The notes below the pieces were generated by a model. It did no database searches. It was not told the DNA's origin and saw only the letters and a program-made list of their open reading frames with translations. 64,000 nucleotides of DNA, taken from positions 436,546,958 through 436,610,957 of the forward strand of contig CM068372.1 in NCBI GenBank assembly GCA_034769895.1, written 5' to 3'. A program made the translations under genes and the position numbers. Of this stretch, positions 49,563 through 63,228 are shown in pieces; the stretch's first letter is position 1; every line of letters begins with the position of its first letter. This DNA is from Magicicada septendecula (Eukaryota > Arthropoda > Insecta > Hemiptera > Cicadidae).

Positions 49563-52500
49563 TTTATATTTTCTGTCAAGATATCGTATATACGGATGTC
49601 ATACGTTACGTGCATTCTTTAAAAAATATATTCCAAGTCCGCGTGTCACTGGTCAGTTCAAAGAAGGAAATTAATAAATTCCAACTTTTCGCTGCTCAAG
49701 ACATAAGGAATTTGTATTAAGTTTATATTTTCTGTCAAGATATCGTATATACGGATGTCATACGTTACGTGCATTCATTGAAAAATATATTCCAAATCCG
49801 CGTGTTTCTGGTCAGTTCAAAGAAGGAAATTAATAAATTCCAACTTTTCGCTGCTCAAGACATAAAGAATTTGTATTATGTTTATATTTTCTGTCAAGAT
49901 ATCGTATATACGAATGTCATACGTTACGTGCATTCATTAAAAAATATATTCCAAGACCGCGTGTCACTGGTCAGTTCAAAGAAGGAAATTAATAAATTCC
50001 AAATTTTCGCTGCTCAAGACATAAGGAATTTGTATTATGTTTATATTTTCTGTCAAGATATCGTATATACGGATGTCATACGTTACGTGCATTCTTTAAA
50101 AAATATATTCCAAGTGCGCGGGTCACTGGTCAGTTCAAAGAAAGAAATTAATACATTCCAACTTTTCGCTGCTCAAGACATAAGGAATTTGTATTATGTT
50201 TATATTTTCTGTCAAGATATCGTATATACGGATGTCATACGTTACGTGCATTCTTTAAAAAATATATTCCAATTCCGTGTGTCACTGGTCAGTTCAAAGA
50301 AGGAAATTAATAAATTCCAAATTTTCGCTGCTCAAGACATAAGGAATTTGTATTAAGTTTATATTTTCTGTCAAGATATCGTATATGCGGATGTCATACG
50401 TTACGTGCATTCTTTAAAAAATATATTCCAAATCCGTGTGTCACTGGTCAGTTCAAAGAATGAAATTAATAAATTCCAACCTTTCGCTGCTCAAGACATA
50501 AGGAATTTGTATTATGTTTATATTTTCTGTCAAGATATCGTATATACGGATGTCATACGTTATGTGCATCCTTTAAAGAATATATTCCATGTCCGCGTGT
50601 CACTGGTCAGTTCAAAGAAGGAAATTAATAAATTCCAACATTTCGCTGCTCAAGACATAAGGAATTTGTATTATGTTTATAATTTCTGTCAAGATATCGT
50701 ATATACAAATGTCATACGTTACGTGCATTGATTAAAAAATATATTCCAAGACCGCGTGTCACTGGTGAGTTCAAAGAAGGAAATTAATAAATTCCAACTT
50801 TTCGCTGCTCAAGACATAAGGAATTTGTATTAAATTTATATTTTCTGTCAAGATATCGTATATACGAATGTCATACGTTACGTGCATTCATTAAAACATA
50901 TATTCCAAGTCCGCGTGTCACTGGTCACTTCAAAGAAGGAAATTAATAAATTCCCACTTTTCGCTGCTCAAGACATAAGGAATTTGTATTATGTTTATAT
51001 TTTCTGTCAAGATATCGTATATACGAATGCCATACGTTACGTGCATTCATTAAAAAATATATTCCAAGTCCGCGTGTCACTGGTCAGTTCAAAGAAGGAA
51101 ATTAATAAATTCCAACTTTTCTCTGCTAAAGACAGAACGAATTTGTATTAAGTTTATATTGTCTGTCAAGATATCGTATATACGGATGTCATACGTTACG
51201 TGCATTCTTTAAAAAATATATTCCAAATCCGCGTGTCACAGGTCAGTTCAAAGAAGGAAATTAATAAATTCCAAATTTTCGCTGCTCAAGACATGAGGAA
51301 TTTGTATTATGTTTATATTTTCTGTCAAGATATCGTATAAAATTATGTCATACGTTACGTGCATTCTTTAAAAAATATATTCCAAGTCCGCGTTTCACTG
51401 GTCAGTTCAAAGAAGGAAATTAATGAATTCCAACTTTTCGCTGCTCAAGACATAAGGAATTTGTATTATGTTTATATTTTCTGTCAAGATATCGTATATA
51501 CGGATGTCATACGTTACGGGCATTCTTTAAAAAATATATTCCAATTCCGCGTGTCACTGGTCAGTTCAAAGAAGGAAATTAATAAATTCCAAATTTTCGC
51601 TGCTCAGGACATAAGGAATTTGTATAAAGTTTATATTTTCTGTCAAGATATCGTATATTCGGATGTCATACGTTACGTGCATTCTTTAAAAAATATATTC
51701 CAAATCCGCGTGTCACTGGTCAGTTCAAAGAAGGAAATTAATAAATTCCAAACTTTCGCTGCTCAAGACATAAGGAATTTGTATTATGTTTATATTTTCT
51801 GTGAAGATGTCGTATATACGGATGTCATACGTTATGTGCATTCTTTAAACAATATATTCCAAGTCCGCGTGTCACTGGTCAGTTCAAAGAAGGAAATTAA
51901 TAAATTCCAACTTTTCGCTGCTCAAGACATAAGGAATTTGTATTATGTTTATATTTGCTGTCAAGATATCGTATATACGGATGTCATACGTTACGTGCAT
52001 TCTTTAAAAAATATATACCAAGTCCGCGTGTCACTGGTCAGTTCAAAGAAAGAAATTAATAAATCCAACTTTTCGCTGCTCAAGACATAAGGAATTTGTA
52101 TTATGTTTATATTTTCTGTCAAGATATCGTATATACGAATGTCATAAGTTACGTGCATTCATTAAAAAAAATATTCCAAGACCGCGTGTCACTGGTCAGT
52201 TCAAAGAAGGAAATTAATAAATTCCAAATTTTCGCTGCTCAAGACATAAGGAATTTGTATTAAGTTTATATTTTCTGTCAAGATATCGTATATACGAATG
52301 TCATACGTTACGTGCATTCATTAAAAAATATATTCCAAGTCCGCGTGTCACTGGTCAGTTCAAAGAAGGAAATTAATAAATTCCAAATTTCGCTGCTCAA
52401 GACATAAGGAATTTGTATTATGTTTATATTTTCTGTCAAGATATCGTATATACGAATGTCATACGTTACGTGCATTCATTAAAAAATATATTCCAAGTCC

Positions 52501-55500
52501 GCATGTCACTGGTCAGTGGAAAGAAGGAAATTAATAAATTCCAACTTTTCTCTGCTAAAGACAGAAGGAATTTGTATTAAGTTTATATTGTCTGTCAAGA
52601 TATCGTATATACGGATGTCATACGTTACGTGCATGCTTTAAAAAATATATTCCAAGTCCGCGTGTCACTGGTCAGTTCAAAGAAAGAAATTAATACATTC
52701 CAACTTTTCGCTGCCCAAGACATAAGGAATTTGTATTATGTTTATATTTTCTGTCAAGAAATCGGATATACGGATGTCATACGTTATGTGCATTCTTTAA
52801 ACAATATATTCCAAGTCCGCGTGTCACTGGTCAGTTCAAAGAAGGAAATTAATTAATTCCAACTTTTCGCTGCTCAAGACATAAGGAATTTGTATTATGT
52901 TTATATTTGCTGTCAAGATATCGTATATACGGATGTCATACGTTACGTGCATTCTTTAAAAAATATATTCCAAGTCCGCGTGTCACTGGTCAGTTCAAAG
53001 AAAGAAATTAATAAATCCAACTTTTCGCTGCTCAAGACATAAGGAATTTGTATTATGTTTATATTTTCTGTCAAGATATCGTATATACGAATGTCATAAG
53101 TTACGTGCATTCATTAAAAAAAATATTCCAAGACCGCGTGTCACTGGTCAGTTCAAAGAAGGAAATTAATAAATTCCAAATTTTCGCTGCTCAAGACATA
53201 AGGAATTTGTATTAAGTTTATATTTTCTGTCAAGATATCGTATATACGAATGTCATACGTTACGTGCATTCATTAAAAAATATATTCCAAGTCCGCGTGT
53301 CACTGGTCAGTTCAAAGAAGGAAATTAATAAATTCCAACGTTTCGCTGCTCAAGACATAAGGAATTTGTATTATGTTTATATTTTCTGTCAAGATATCGT
53401 ATATACGAATGTCATACGTTACGTGCATTCATTAAAAAACATATTCCAAGTCCGCGTGTCACTGGTCAGTGCAAAGAAGGAAATTAATAAATTCCAACTT
53501 TTCTCTGCTCAAGACATAAGGAATTTGTATTATGTTTATATTTTCTTTCAAGATATCGTATATACGGATGTCATACGTTTCGTGCATTCTTCAAAAAATA
53601 TATTCCAAATCCGCTTGTTTCTGGTCAGTTCAAAGAAGGAAATTAATAAATTCCAACAAATCGCTGCTCAAGACATAAGGAATTTGTATTATGTTTATAT
53701 TTTCTGTCAAGATGTCGTATATACGGATGTCATACGTTACGTGCATTCTTTAAAAAATATATTCCAATTCCGTGTGTCACTGGTCAGTTCAAAGAAGGAA
53801 ATTAATAAATTCCAACTTTTCGCTGCTCAAGACATAAGGAATTTGTATTAAGTTTATATTTTCTGTCAAGATATCGTATATACGAATGTCATACGTTACG
53901 TGCATTCATTAAAAAATATATTCCAAGTCCGCGTGTCACTGGTCACTTCAAAGAAGGAAATTAATAAATTCCCACTTTTCGCTGCTCAAGACATAAGGAA
54001 TTTGTATTATGTTTATATTTTCTGTCAAGATATCGTATATACGAATGCCATACGTTACGTGCATTCATTAAAAAATATATTCCAAGTCCGCGTGTCACTG
54101 GTCAGTTCAAAGAAGGAAATTAATAAATTCCAACTTTTCTCTGCTAAAGACAGAACGAATTTGTATTAAGTTTATATTGTCTGTCAAGATATCGTATATA
54201 CGGATGTCATACGTTACGTGCATTCTTTAAAAAATATATTCCAAATCCGCGTGTCACAGGTCAGTTCAAAGAAGGAAATTAATAAATTCCAACTTTTCGC
54301 TGCTCAAGACATGAGGAATTTGTATTATGTTTATATTTTCTGTCAAGATATCGTATAAAATTATGTCATACGTTACGTGCATTCTTTAAAAAATATATTC
54401 CAAGTCCGCGTTTCACTGATCAGTTCAAAGAAGGAAATTAATGAATTCCAACTTTTCGCTGCTCAAGACATAAGGAATTTGTATTATGTTTATATTTTCT
54501 GTCAAGATATCGTATATACGGATGTCATACGTTACGGGCATTCTTTAAAAAATATATTCCAATTCCGCGTGTCACTGGTCAGTTCAAAGAATGAAATTAA
54601 TAAATTCCAACCTTTCGCTGCTCAAGACATAAGGAATTTGTATTATGTTTATATTTTCTGTCAAGATATCGTATATACGGATGTCATACGTTATGTGCAT
54701 CCTTTAAACAATATATTCCAAGTCCGCGTGTCACTGGTCAGTTCAAAGAAGGAAATTAATAAATTCCAACTTTTCGCTGCTCAAGACATAAGGAATTTGT
54801 ATTATGTTTATATTTGCTGTCAAGATATCGTATATACGGATGTCATACTTTACGTGCATTCTTAAAAAAATATATTCCAAGTCCGCGTGTCACTGGTCAG
54901 TTCAAAGAAAGAAATTAATAAATCCAACTTTTCGCTGCTCAAGACATAAGGAATTTGTATTATGTTTATAATTTCTGTCAAGATATCGTATATACAAATG
55001 TCATACGTTACGTGCATTGATTAAAAAATATATACCAAGACCGCGTGTCACTGGTGAGTTCAAAGAAGGAAATTAATAAATTCCAACTTTTCGCTGCTCA
55101 AGACATAAGGAATTTGTATTAAGTTTATATTTTCTGTCAAGATATCGTATATACGAATGTCATACGTTACGTGCATTCATTAAAAAATATATTCCAAGTC
55201 CGCGTGTCACTGGTCAGTTCAAAGAAGGAAATTAATAAATTCCAACTTTTCTCTGCTAAAGACAGAACGAATTTGTATTAAGTTTATATTGTCTGTCAAG
55301 ATATCGTATATACGGATGTCATACGTTACGTGCATTCTTTAAAAAATATATTCCAAATCCGCGTGTCACAGGTCAGTTCAAAGAAGGAAATTAATAAATT
55401 CCAACTTTTCGCTGCTCAAGACATAAGGAATTGTATTATGTTTATATTTTCTGTCAAGATATCGTATATACGGATGTCATACGTTACGTGCATTCATTAA

Positions 55501-57028
55501 AAAATATATTCCAAGTCCGCGTGTCACTGGTCAGTTCAAAGAAGGAAATTAATAAATTCCAACTTTTCGCTGCTCAAGACATAAGGAATTTGTATTATGT
55601 TTATATTTTCTGTCAAGATATCGTATATACGAATGTCATACGTTACGTGCATTCATTAAAAAATATATTCCAAGTCCGCGTGTCACTGGTCAGTGCAAAG
55701 AAGGAAATTAATAAATTCCAACTTTTCTCTGCTAAAGACAGAACGAATTTGTATTAAGTTTATATTGTCTGTCAAGATATCGTATATACGGATGTCATAC
55801 GTTACGTGCATGCTTTAAAAAATATATTCCAAGTCCGCGTGTCACTGGTCAGTTCAAAGAAAGAAATTAATACATTCCAACTTTTCGCTGCCCAAGACAT
55901 AAGGAATTTGTATTATGTTTATATTTTCTGTCAAGGAATCGGATATACGGATGTCATACGTTATGTGCATTCTTTAAACAATATATTCCAAGTCCGCGTG
56001 TCACTGGTCAGTTCAAAGAAGGAAATTAATAAATTCCAACTTTTCGCTGCTCAAGACATAAGGAATTTGTATTATGTTTATATTTGCTGTCAAGATATCG
56101 TATATACGGATGTCATACGTTACGTGCATTCTTTAAAAAATATATTCCAAGTCCGCTTGTCACTGGTCAGTTCAAAGAAAGAAATTAATAAATCCAACTT
56201 TTCGCTGCTCAAGACATAAGGAATTTGTATTATGTTTATATTTTCTGTCAAGATATCGTATATACGAATGTCATAAGTTACGTGCATTCATTAAAAAAAA
56301 TATTCCAAGACCGCGTGTCACTGGTCAGTTCAAAGAAGGAAATTAATAAATTCCAAATTTTCGCTGCTCAAGACATAAGGAATTTGTATTAAGTTTATAT
56401 TTTCTGTCAAGATATCGTATATACGAATGTCATACGTTACGTGCATTCATTAAAAAATATATTCCAAGTCCGCGTGTCACTGGTCAGTTCAAAGAAGGAA
56501 ATTAATAAATTCCAAATTTTCGCTGCTCAAGACATAAGGAATTTGTATTATGTTTATATTTTCTGTCAAGATATCGTATATACGAATGTCATACGTTACG
56601 TGCATTCATTAAAAAATATATTCCAAGTCCGCGTGTCACTGGTCAGTGCAAAGAAGGAAATTAATAAATTCCAACTTTTCTCTGCTAAAGACAGAAGGAA
56701 TTTGTATTAAGTTTATATTGTCTGTCAAGATATCGTATATACGGATGTCATACGTTACGTGCATGCTTTAAAAAATATATTCCAAGTCCGCGTGTCACTG
56801 GTCAGTTCAAAGACAGAAATTAATACATTCCAACTTTCGCTGCCCAAGACATAAGGAATTTGAATTATGTTTATATTTTCTGTCAAGAAATCGGATATAC
56901 GGATGTCATACGTTACGTGCATTGTATAAAAAATATATTCCAAGTCCGCGTGTCACTGGTCAGTTCAAAGAAGGAAATTAATAAATTCCAATTTTTCGCT
57001 TCTCAAGACATAAGGAATTTGTATTAAG
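49563..57028 (+). repeat. About 7.47-kb (47-monomer) long repeat, copy 1
   Basis: Markers in this block recur 7,466 bases later. Examples are the 'gcgtgtttctgg' monomer (49,769 frame start and 57,235), 'gtataaaattatg' with the EcoRI site (51,425 and 58,891), 'gtatattcggatg' (51,654 and 59,120), 'gtgaagatgtcg' (about 51,800 and 59,266), 'tatataccaag' (about 52,012 and 59,478) and 'acgtgcatgc' (52,629 and 60,095). 7,466 equals 47 x 159 minus 7. Inside it are at least two other relatives of earlier segments. These are 50.4-51.3 kb, from the 43.1 and 47.4 kb family, and 55.8-56.7 kb, from the 45.2 and 52.6 kb family. A private -1 ('ccaactttcgctgc') is near 56,830. Confidence 0.85.
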
Positions 57029-60000
57029 TTTATATTTTCTGTCAAGATATCGTATATACGGATGTCATACGTTACGTGCATTCTTTAAAAAATATATTCC
57101 AAGTCCGCGTGTCACTGGTCAGTTCAAAGAAGGAAATTAATAAATTCCAACTTTTCGCCGCTCAAGACATAAGGAATTTGTATTAAGTTTATATTTTCTG
57201 TCAAGATATCGTATATACGGATGTCATACGTTACGTGCATTCATTAAAAAATATATTCCAAATCCGCGTGTTTCTGGTCAGTTCAAAGAAGGAAATTAAT
57301 AAATTCCAACTTTTCGCTGCTCAAGACATAAAGAATTTGTATTATGTTTATATTTTCTGTCAAGATATCGTATATACTAATGTCATACGTTACGTGCATT
57401 CATTGAAAAATATATTCCAAGTCCGCGTGTCACTGGTCAGTTCAATGAAGGAAATTAATAAATTCCAACTTTTCGCTGCTCAAGACATGAGGAATTTGTA
57501 TTATGTTTATATTTTCTGTCAAGATATCGTATATACGAATGTCATACGTTACGTGCATTCATTAAAAAATATATTCCAAGACCGCGTGTCACTGGTCAGT
57601 TCAAAGAAGGAAATTAATAAATTCCAAATTTTCGCTGCTCAAGACATGAGGAATTTGTATTATGTTTATATTTTCTGTCAAGATATCGTATATACGGATG
57701 TCATACGTTACGTGCATTCTTTAAAAAATATATTCCAAGTGCGCGGGTCACTGGTCAGTTCAAAGAAAGAAATTAATACATTCCAACTTTTCGCTGCTCA
57801 AGACATAAGGAATTTGTATTATGTTTATATTTTCTGTCAAGATATCGTATATACGGATGTCATACGTTACGTGCATTCTTTAAAAAATATATTCCAATTC
57901 CGTGTGTCACTGGTCAGTTCAAAGAAGGAAATTAATAAATTCCAACTTTTCGCTGCTCAAGACATAAGGAATTTGTATTAAGTTTATATTTTCTGTCAAG
58001 ATATCGTATATGCGGATGTCATACGTTACGTGCATTCTTTAAAAAATATATTCCAAATCCGTGTGTCACTGGTCAGTTCAAAGAATGAAATTAATAAATT
58101 CCAACCTTTCGCTGCTCAAGACATAAGGAATTTGTATTATGTTTATATTTTCTGTCAAGATATCGTATATACGGATGTCATATGTTATGTGCATCCTTTA
58201 AACAATATATTCCATGTCCGCGTGTCACTGGTCAGTTCAAAGAAGGAAATTAATAAATTCCAACTTTTCGCTGCTCAAGACATAAGGAATTTGTATTATG
58301 TTTATAATTTCTGTCAAGATATCGTATATACAAATGTCATACGTTACGTGCATTGATTAAAAAATATATTCCAAGACCGCGTGTCACTGGTGAGTTCAAA
58401 GAAGGAAATTAATAAATTCCAAATTTTCGCTGCTCAAGACATAAGGAATTTGTATTAAGTTTATATTTTCTGTCAAGATATCGTATATACGAATGTCATA
58501 CGTTACGTGCATTCATTAAAAAATATATTCCAAGTCCGCGTGTCACTGGTCACTTCAAAGAAGGAAATTAATAAATTCCCACTTTTCGCTGCTCAAGACA
58601 TAAGGAATTTGTATTATGTTTATATTTTCTGTCAAGATATCGTATACACGAATGCCATACGTTACGTGCATTCATTAAAAAATATATTCCAAGTCCGCGT
58701 GTCACTGGTCAGTTCAAAGAAGGAAATTAATAAATTCCAACTTTTCGCTGCTCAAGACATGAGGAATTTGTATTATGTTTATATTTTCTGTCAAGATATC
58801 GTATAAAATTATGTCATACGTTACGTGCATTCTTTAAAAAATATATTCCAAGTCCGCGTTTCACTGGTCAGTTCAAAGAAGGAAATTAATGAATTCCAAC
58901 TTTTCGCTGCTCAAGACATAAGGAATTTGTATTATGTTTATATTTTCTGTCAAGATATCGTATATACGGATGTCATACGTTACGGGCATTCTTTAAAAAA
59001 TATATTCCAATTCCGCGTGTCACTGGTCAGTTCAAAGAAGGAAATTAATAAATTCCAAATTTTCGCTGCTCAGGACATAAGGAATTTGTATAAAGTTTAT
59101 ATTTTCTGTCAAGATATCGTATATTCGGATGTCATACGTTACGTGCATTCTTTAAAAAATATATTCCAAATCCGCGTGTCACTGGTCAGTTCAAAGAAGG
59201 AAATTAATAAATTCCAAACTTTCGCTGCTCAAGACATAAGGAATTTGTATTATGTTTATATTTTCTGTGAAGATGTCGTATATACGGATGTCATACGTTA
59301 TGTGCATTCTTTAAACAATATATTCCAAGTCCGCGTGTCACTGGTCAGTTCAAAGAAGGAAATTAATAAATTCCAACTTTTCGCTGCTCAAGACATAAGG
59401 AATTTGTATTATGTTTATATTTGCTGTCAAGATATCGTATATACGGATGTCATACGTTACGTGCATTCTTTAAAAAATATATACCAAGTCCGCGTGTCAC
59501 TGGTCAGTTCAAAGAAAGAAATTAATAAATCCAACTTTTCGCTGCTCAAGACATAAGGAATTTGTATTATGTTTATATTTTCTGTCAAGATATCGTATAT
59601 ACGAATGTCATAAGTTACGTGCATTCATTAAAAAAAATATTCCAAGACCGCGTGTCACTGGTCAGTTCAAAGAAGGAAATTAATAAATTCCAAATTTTCG
59701 CTGCTCAAGACATAAGGAATTTGTATTAAGTTTATATTTTCTGTCAAGATATCGTATATACGAATGTCATACGTTACGTGCATTCATTAAAAAATATATT
59801 CCAAGTCCGCGTGTCACTGGTCAGTTCAAAGAAGGAAATTAATAAATTCCAAATTTCGCTGCTCAAGACATAAGGAATTTGTATTATGTTTATATTTTCT
59901 GTCAAGATATCGTATATACGAATGTCATACGTTACGTGCATTCATTAAAAAATATATTCCAAGTCCGCATGTCACTGGTCAGTGGAAAGAAGGAAATTAA

Positions 60001-63000
60001 TAAATTCCAACTTTTCTCTGCTAAAGACAGAAGGAATTTGTATTAAGTTTATATTGTCTGTCAAGATATCGTATATACGGATGTCATACGTTACGTGCAT
60101 GCTTTAAAAAATATATTCCAAGTCCGCGTGTCACTGGTCAGTTCAAAGAAAGAAATTAATACATTCCAACTTTTCGCTGCCCAAGACATAAGGAATTTGT
60201 ATTATGTTTATATTTTCTGTCAAGAAATCGGATATACGGATGTCATACGTTATGTGCATTCTTTAAACAATATATTCCAAGTCCGCGTGTCACTGGTCAG
60301 TTCAAAGAAGGAAATTAATTAATTCCAACTTTTCGCTGCTAAAGACAGAAGGAATTTGTATTAAGTTTATATTGTCTGTCAAGATATCGTATATACGGAT
60401 GTCATACGTTACGTGCATGCTTTAAAAAATATATTCCAAGTCCGCGTGTCACTGGTCAGTTCAAAGAAAGAAATTAATACATTCCAACTTTTCGCTGCCC
60501 AAGACATAAGGAATTTGTATTATGTTTATATTTTCTGTCAAGAAATCGGATATACGGATGTCATACGTTATGTGCATTCTTTAAACAATATATTCCAAGT
60601 CCGCGTGTCACTGGTCAGTTCAAAGAAGGAAATTAATTAATTCCAACTTTTCGCTGCTCAAGACATAAGGAATTTGTATTATGTTTATATTTGCTGTCAA
60701 GATATCGTATATACGGATGTCATACGTTACGTGCATTCTTTAAAAAATATATTCCAAGTCCGCGTGTCACTGGTCAGTTCAAAGAAAGAAATTAATAAAT
60801 CCAACTTTTCGCTGCTCAAGACATAAGGAATTTGTATTATGTTTATATTTTCTGTCAAGATATCGTATATACGAATGTCATAAGTTACGTGCATTCATTA
60901 AAAAAAATATTCCAAGACCGCGTGTCACTGGTCAGTTCAAAGAAGGAAATTAATAAATTCCAAATTTTCGCTGCTCAAGACATAAGGAATTTGTATTAAG
61001 TTTATATTTTCTGTCAAGATATCGTATATACGAATGTCATACGTTACGTGCATTCATTAAAAAATATATTCCAAGTCCGCGTGTCACTGGTCAGTTCAAA
61101 GAAGGAAATTAATAAATTCCAACGTTTCGCTGCTCAAGACATAAGGAATTTGTATTATGTTTATATTTTCTGTCAAGATATCGTATATACGAATGTCATA
61201 CGTTACGTGCATTCATTAAAAAACATATTCCAAGTCCGCGTGTCACTGGTCAGTGCAAAGAAGGAAATTAATAAATTCCAACTTTTCTCTGCTCAAGACA
61301 TAAGGAATTTGTATTATGTTTATATTTTCTTTCAAGATATCGTATATACGGATGTCATACGTTTCGTGCATTCTTCAAAAAATATATTCCAAATCCGCGT
61401 GTTTCTGGTCAGTTCAAAGAAGGAAATTAATAAATTCCAACAAATCGCTGCTCAAGACATAAGGAATTTGTATTATGTTTATATTTTCTGTCAAGATATC
61501 GTATATACGGATGTCATACGTTACGTGCATTCTTTAAAAAATATATTCCAATTCCGTGTGTCACTGGTCAGTTCAAAGAAGGAAATTAATAAATTCCAAC
61601 TTTTCGCTGCTCAAGACATAAGGAATTTGTATTAAGTTTATATTTTCTGTCAAGATATCGTATATACGAATGTCATACGTTACGTGCATTCATTAAAAAA
61701 TATATTCCAAGTCCGCGTGTCACTGGTCACTTCAAAGAAGGAAATTAATAAATTCCCACTTTTCGCTGCTCAAGACATAAGGAATTTGTATTATGTTTAT
61801 ATTTTCTGTCAAGATATCGTATATACGAATGCCATACGTTACGTGCATTCATTAAAAAATATATTCCAAGTCCGCGTGTCACTGGTCAGTTCAAAGAAGG
61901 AAATTAATAAATTCCAACTTTTCTCTGCTAAAGACAGAACGAATTTGTATTAAGTTTATAATGTCTGTCAAGATATCGTATATACGGATGTCATACGTTA
62001 CGTGCATTCTTTAAAAAATATATTCCAAATCCGCGTGTCACAGGTCAGTTCAAAGAAGGAAATTAATAAATTCCAACTTTTCGCTGCTCAAGACATGAGG
62101 AATTTGTATTATGTTTATATTTTCTGTCAAGATATCGTATAAAATTATGTCATACGTTACGTGCATTCTTTAAAAAATATATTCCAAGTCCGCGTTTCAC
62201 TGATCAGTTCAAAGAAGGAAATTAATGAATTCCAACTTTTCGCTGCTCAAGACATAAGGAATTTGTATTATGTTTATATTTTCTGTCAAGATATCGTATA
62301 TACGGATGTCATACGTTACGGGCATTCTTTAAAAAATATATTCCAATTCCGCGTGTCACTGGTCAGTTCAAAGAATGAAATTAATAAATTCCAACCTTTC
62401 GCTGCTCAAGACATAAGGAATTTGTATTATGTTTATATTTTCTGTCAAGATATCGTATATACGGATGTCATACGTTATGTGCATCCTTTAAACAATATAT
62501 TCCAAGTCCGCGTGTCACTGGTCAGTTCAAAGAAGGAAATTAATAAATTCCAACTTTTCGCTGCTCAAGACATAAGGAATTTGTATTATGTTTATATTTG
62601 CTGTCAAGATATCGTATATACGGATGTCATACTTTACGTGCATTCTTAAAAAAATATATTCCAAGTCCGCGTGTCACTGGTCAGTTCAAAGAAAGAAATT
62701 AATAAATCCAACTTTTCGCTGCTCAAGACATAAGGAATTTGTATTATGTTTATAATTTCTGTCAAGATATCGTATATACAAATGTCATACGTTACGTGCA
62801 TTGATTAAAAAATATATACCAAGACCGCGTGTCACTGGTGAGTTCAAAGAAGGAAATTAATAAATTCCAACTTTTCGCTGCTCAAGACATAAGGAATTTG
62901 TATTAAGTTTATATTTTCTGTCAAGATATCGTATATACGAATGTCATACGTTACGTGCATTCATTAAAAAATATATTCCAAGTCCGCGTGTCACTGGTCA

Positions 63001-63228
63001 GTTCAAAGAAGGAAATTAATAAATTCCAACTTTTCTCTGCTAAAGACAGAACGAATTTGTATTAAGTTTATATTGTCTGTCAAGATATCGTATATACGGA
63101 TGTCATACGTTACGTGCATTCTTTAAAAAATATATTCCAAATCCGCGTGTCACAGGTCAGTTCAAAGAAGGAAATTAATAAATTCCAACTTTTCGCTGCT
63201 CAAGACATAAGGAATTGTATTATGTTTA
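57029..63228 (+). repeat. Long repeat, copy 2, edited by monomer gains and losses
   Basis: This copy follows copy 1 with step changes in offset. The offset is 7,466 at the start and 7,625 after a 'ttcaatgaagg' and 'gacatgagg' monomer is added near 57.4-57.5 kb. It is 7,466 again after the 'aaagacagaacg' monomer is lost near 58.75 kb, and 7,784 after a two-monomer (318-bp) tandem duplication near 60.0-60.66 kb. About ten monomers corresponding to 55.49-57.08 kb are missing. After 'ggaattgtatt' near 63,211 the sequence resumes at the equivalent of 49.55 kb. All steps are multiples of one monomer, as expected of unequal exchange in register. Confidence 0.85.
60023..60660 (+). repeat. 318-bp two-monomer tandem duplication
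   Basis: The pair of monomers marked by 'acgtgcatgcttta', 'gctgcccaagac', 'aaatcggatatacgg', 'ctttaaacaatat' and 'aattaattaattcc' occurs at about 60,095-60,322 and again at 60,413-60,640. The corresponding place in copy 1 (52.6-52.9 kb) has it once. At the junction (about 60,331-60,350) the sequence reads 'cgctgctaaagacagaagg'. This combines the 'cgctgct' of one monomer type with the 'aaagacagaagg' of another, where the unduplicated sites read 'ctctgctaaagacag' or 'cgctgctcaagac'. Confidence 0.9.

Noticed and set aside
56755-56943. Minus-strand open frame of 62 residues
   Set aside because: It is the complement of the same satellite, open only because of local substitutions and a 1-base loss near 56,830. 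No gene features surround it.
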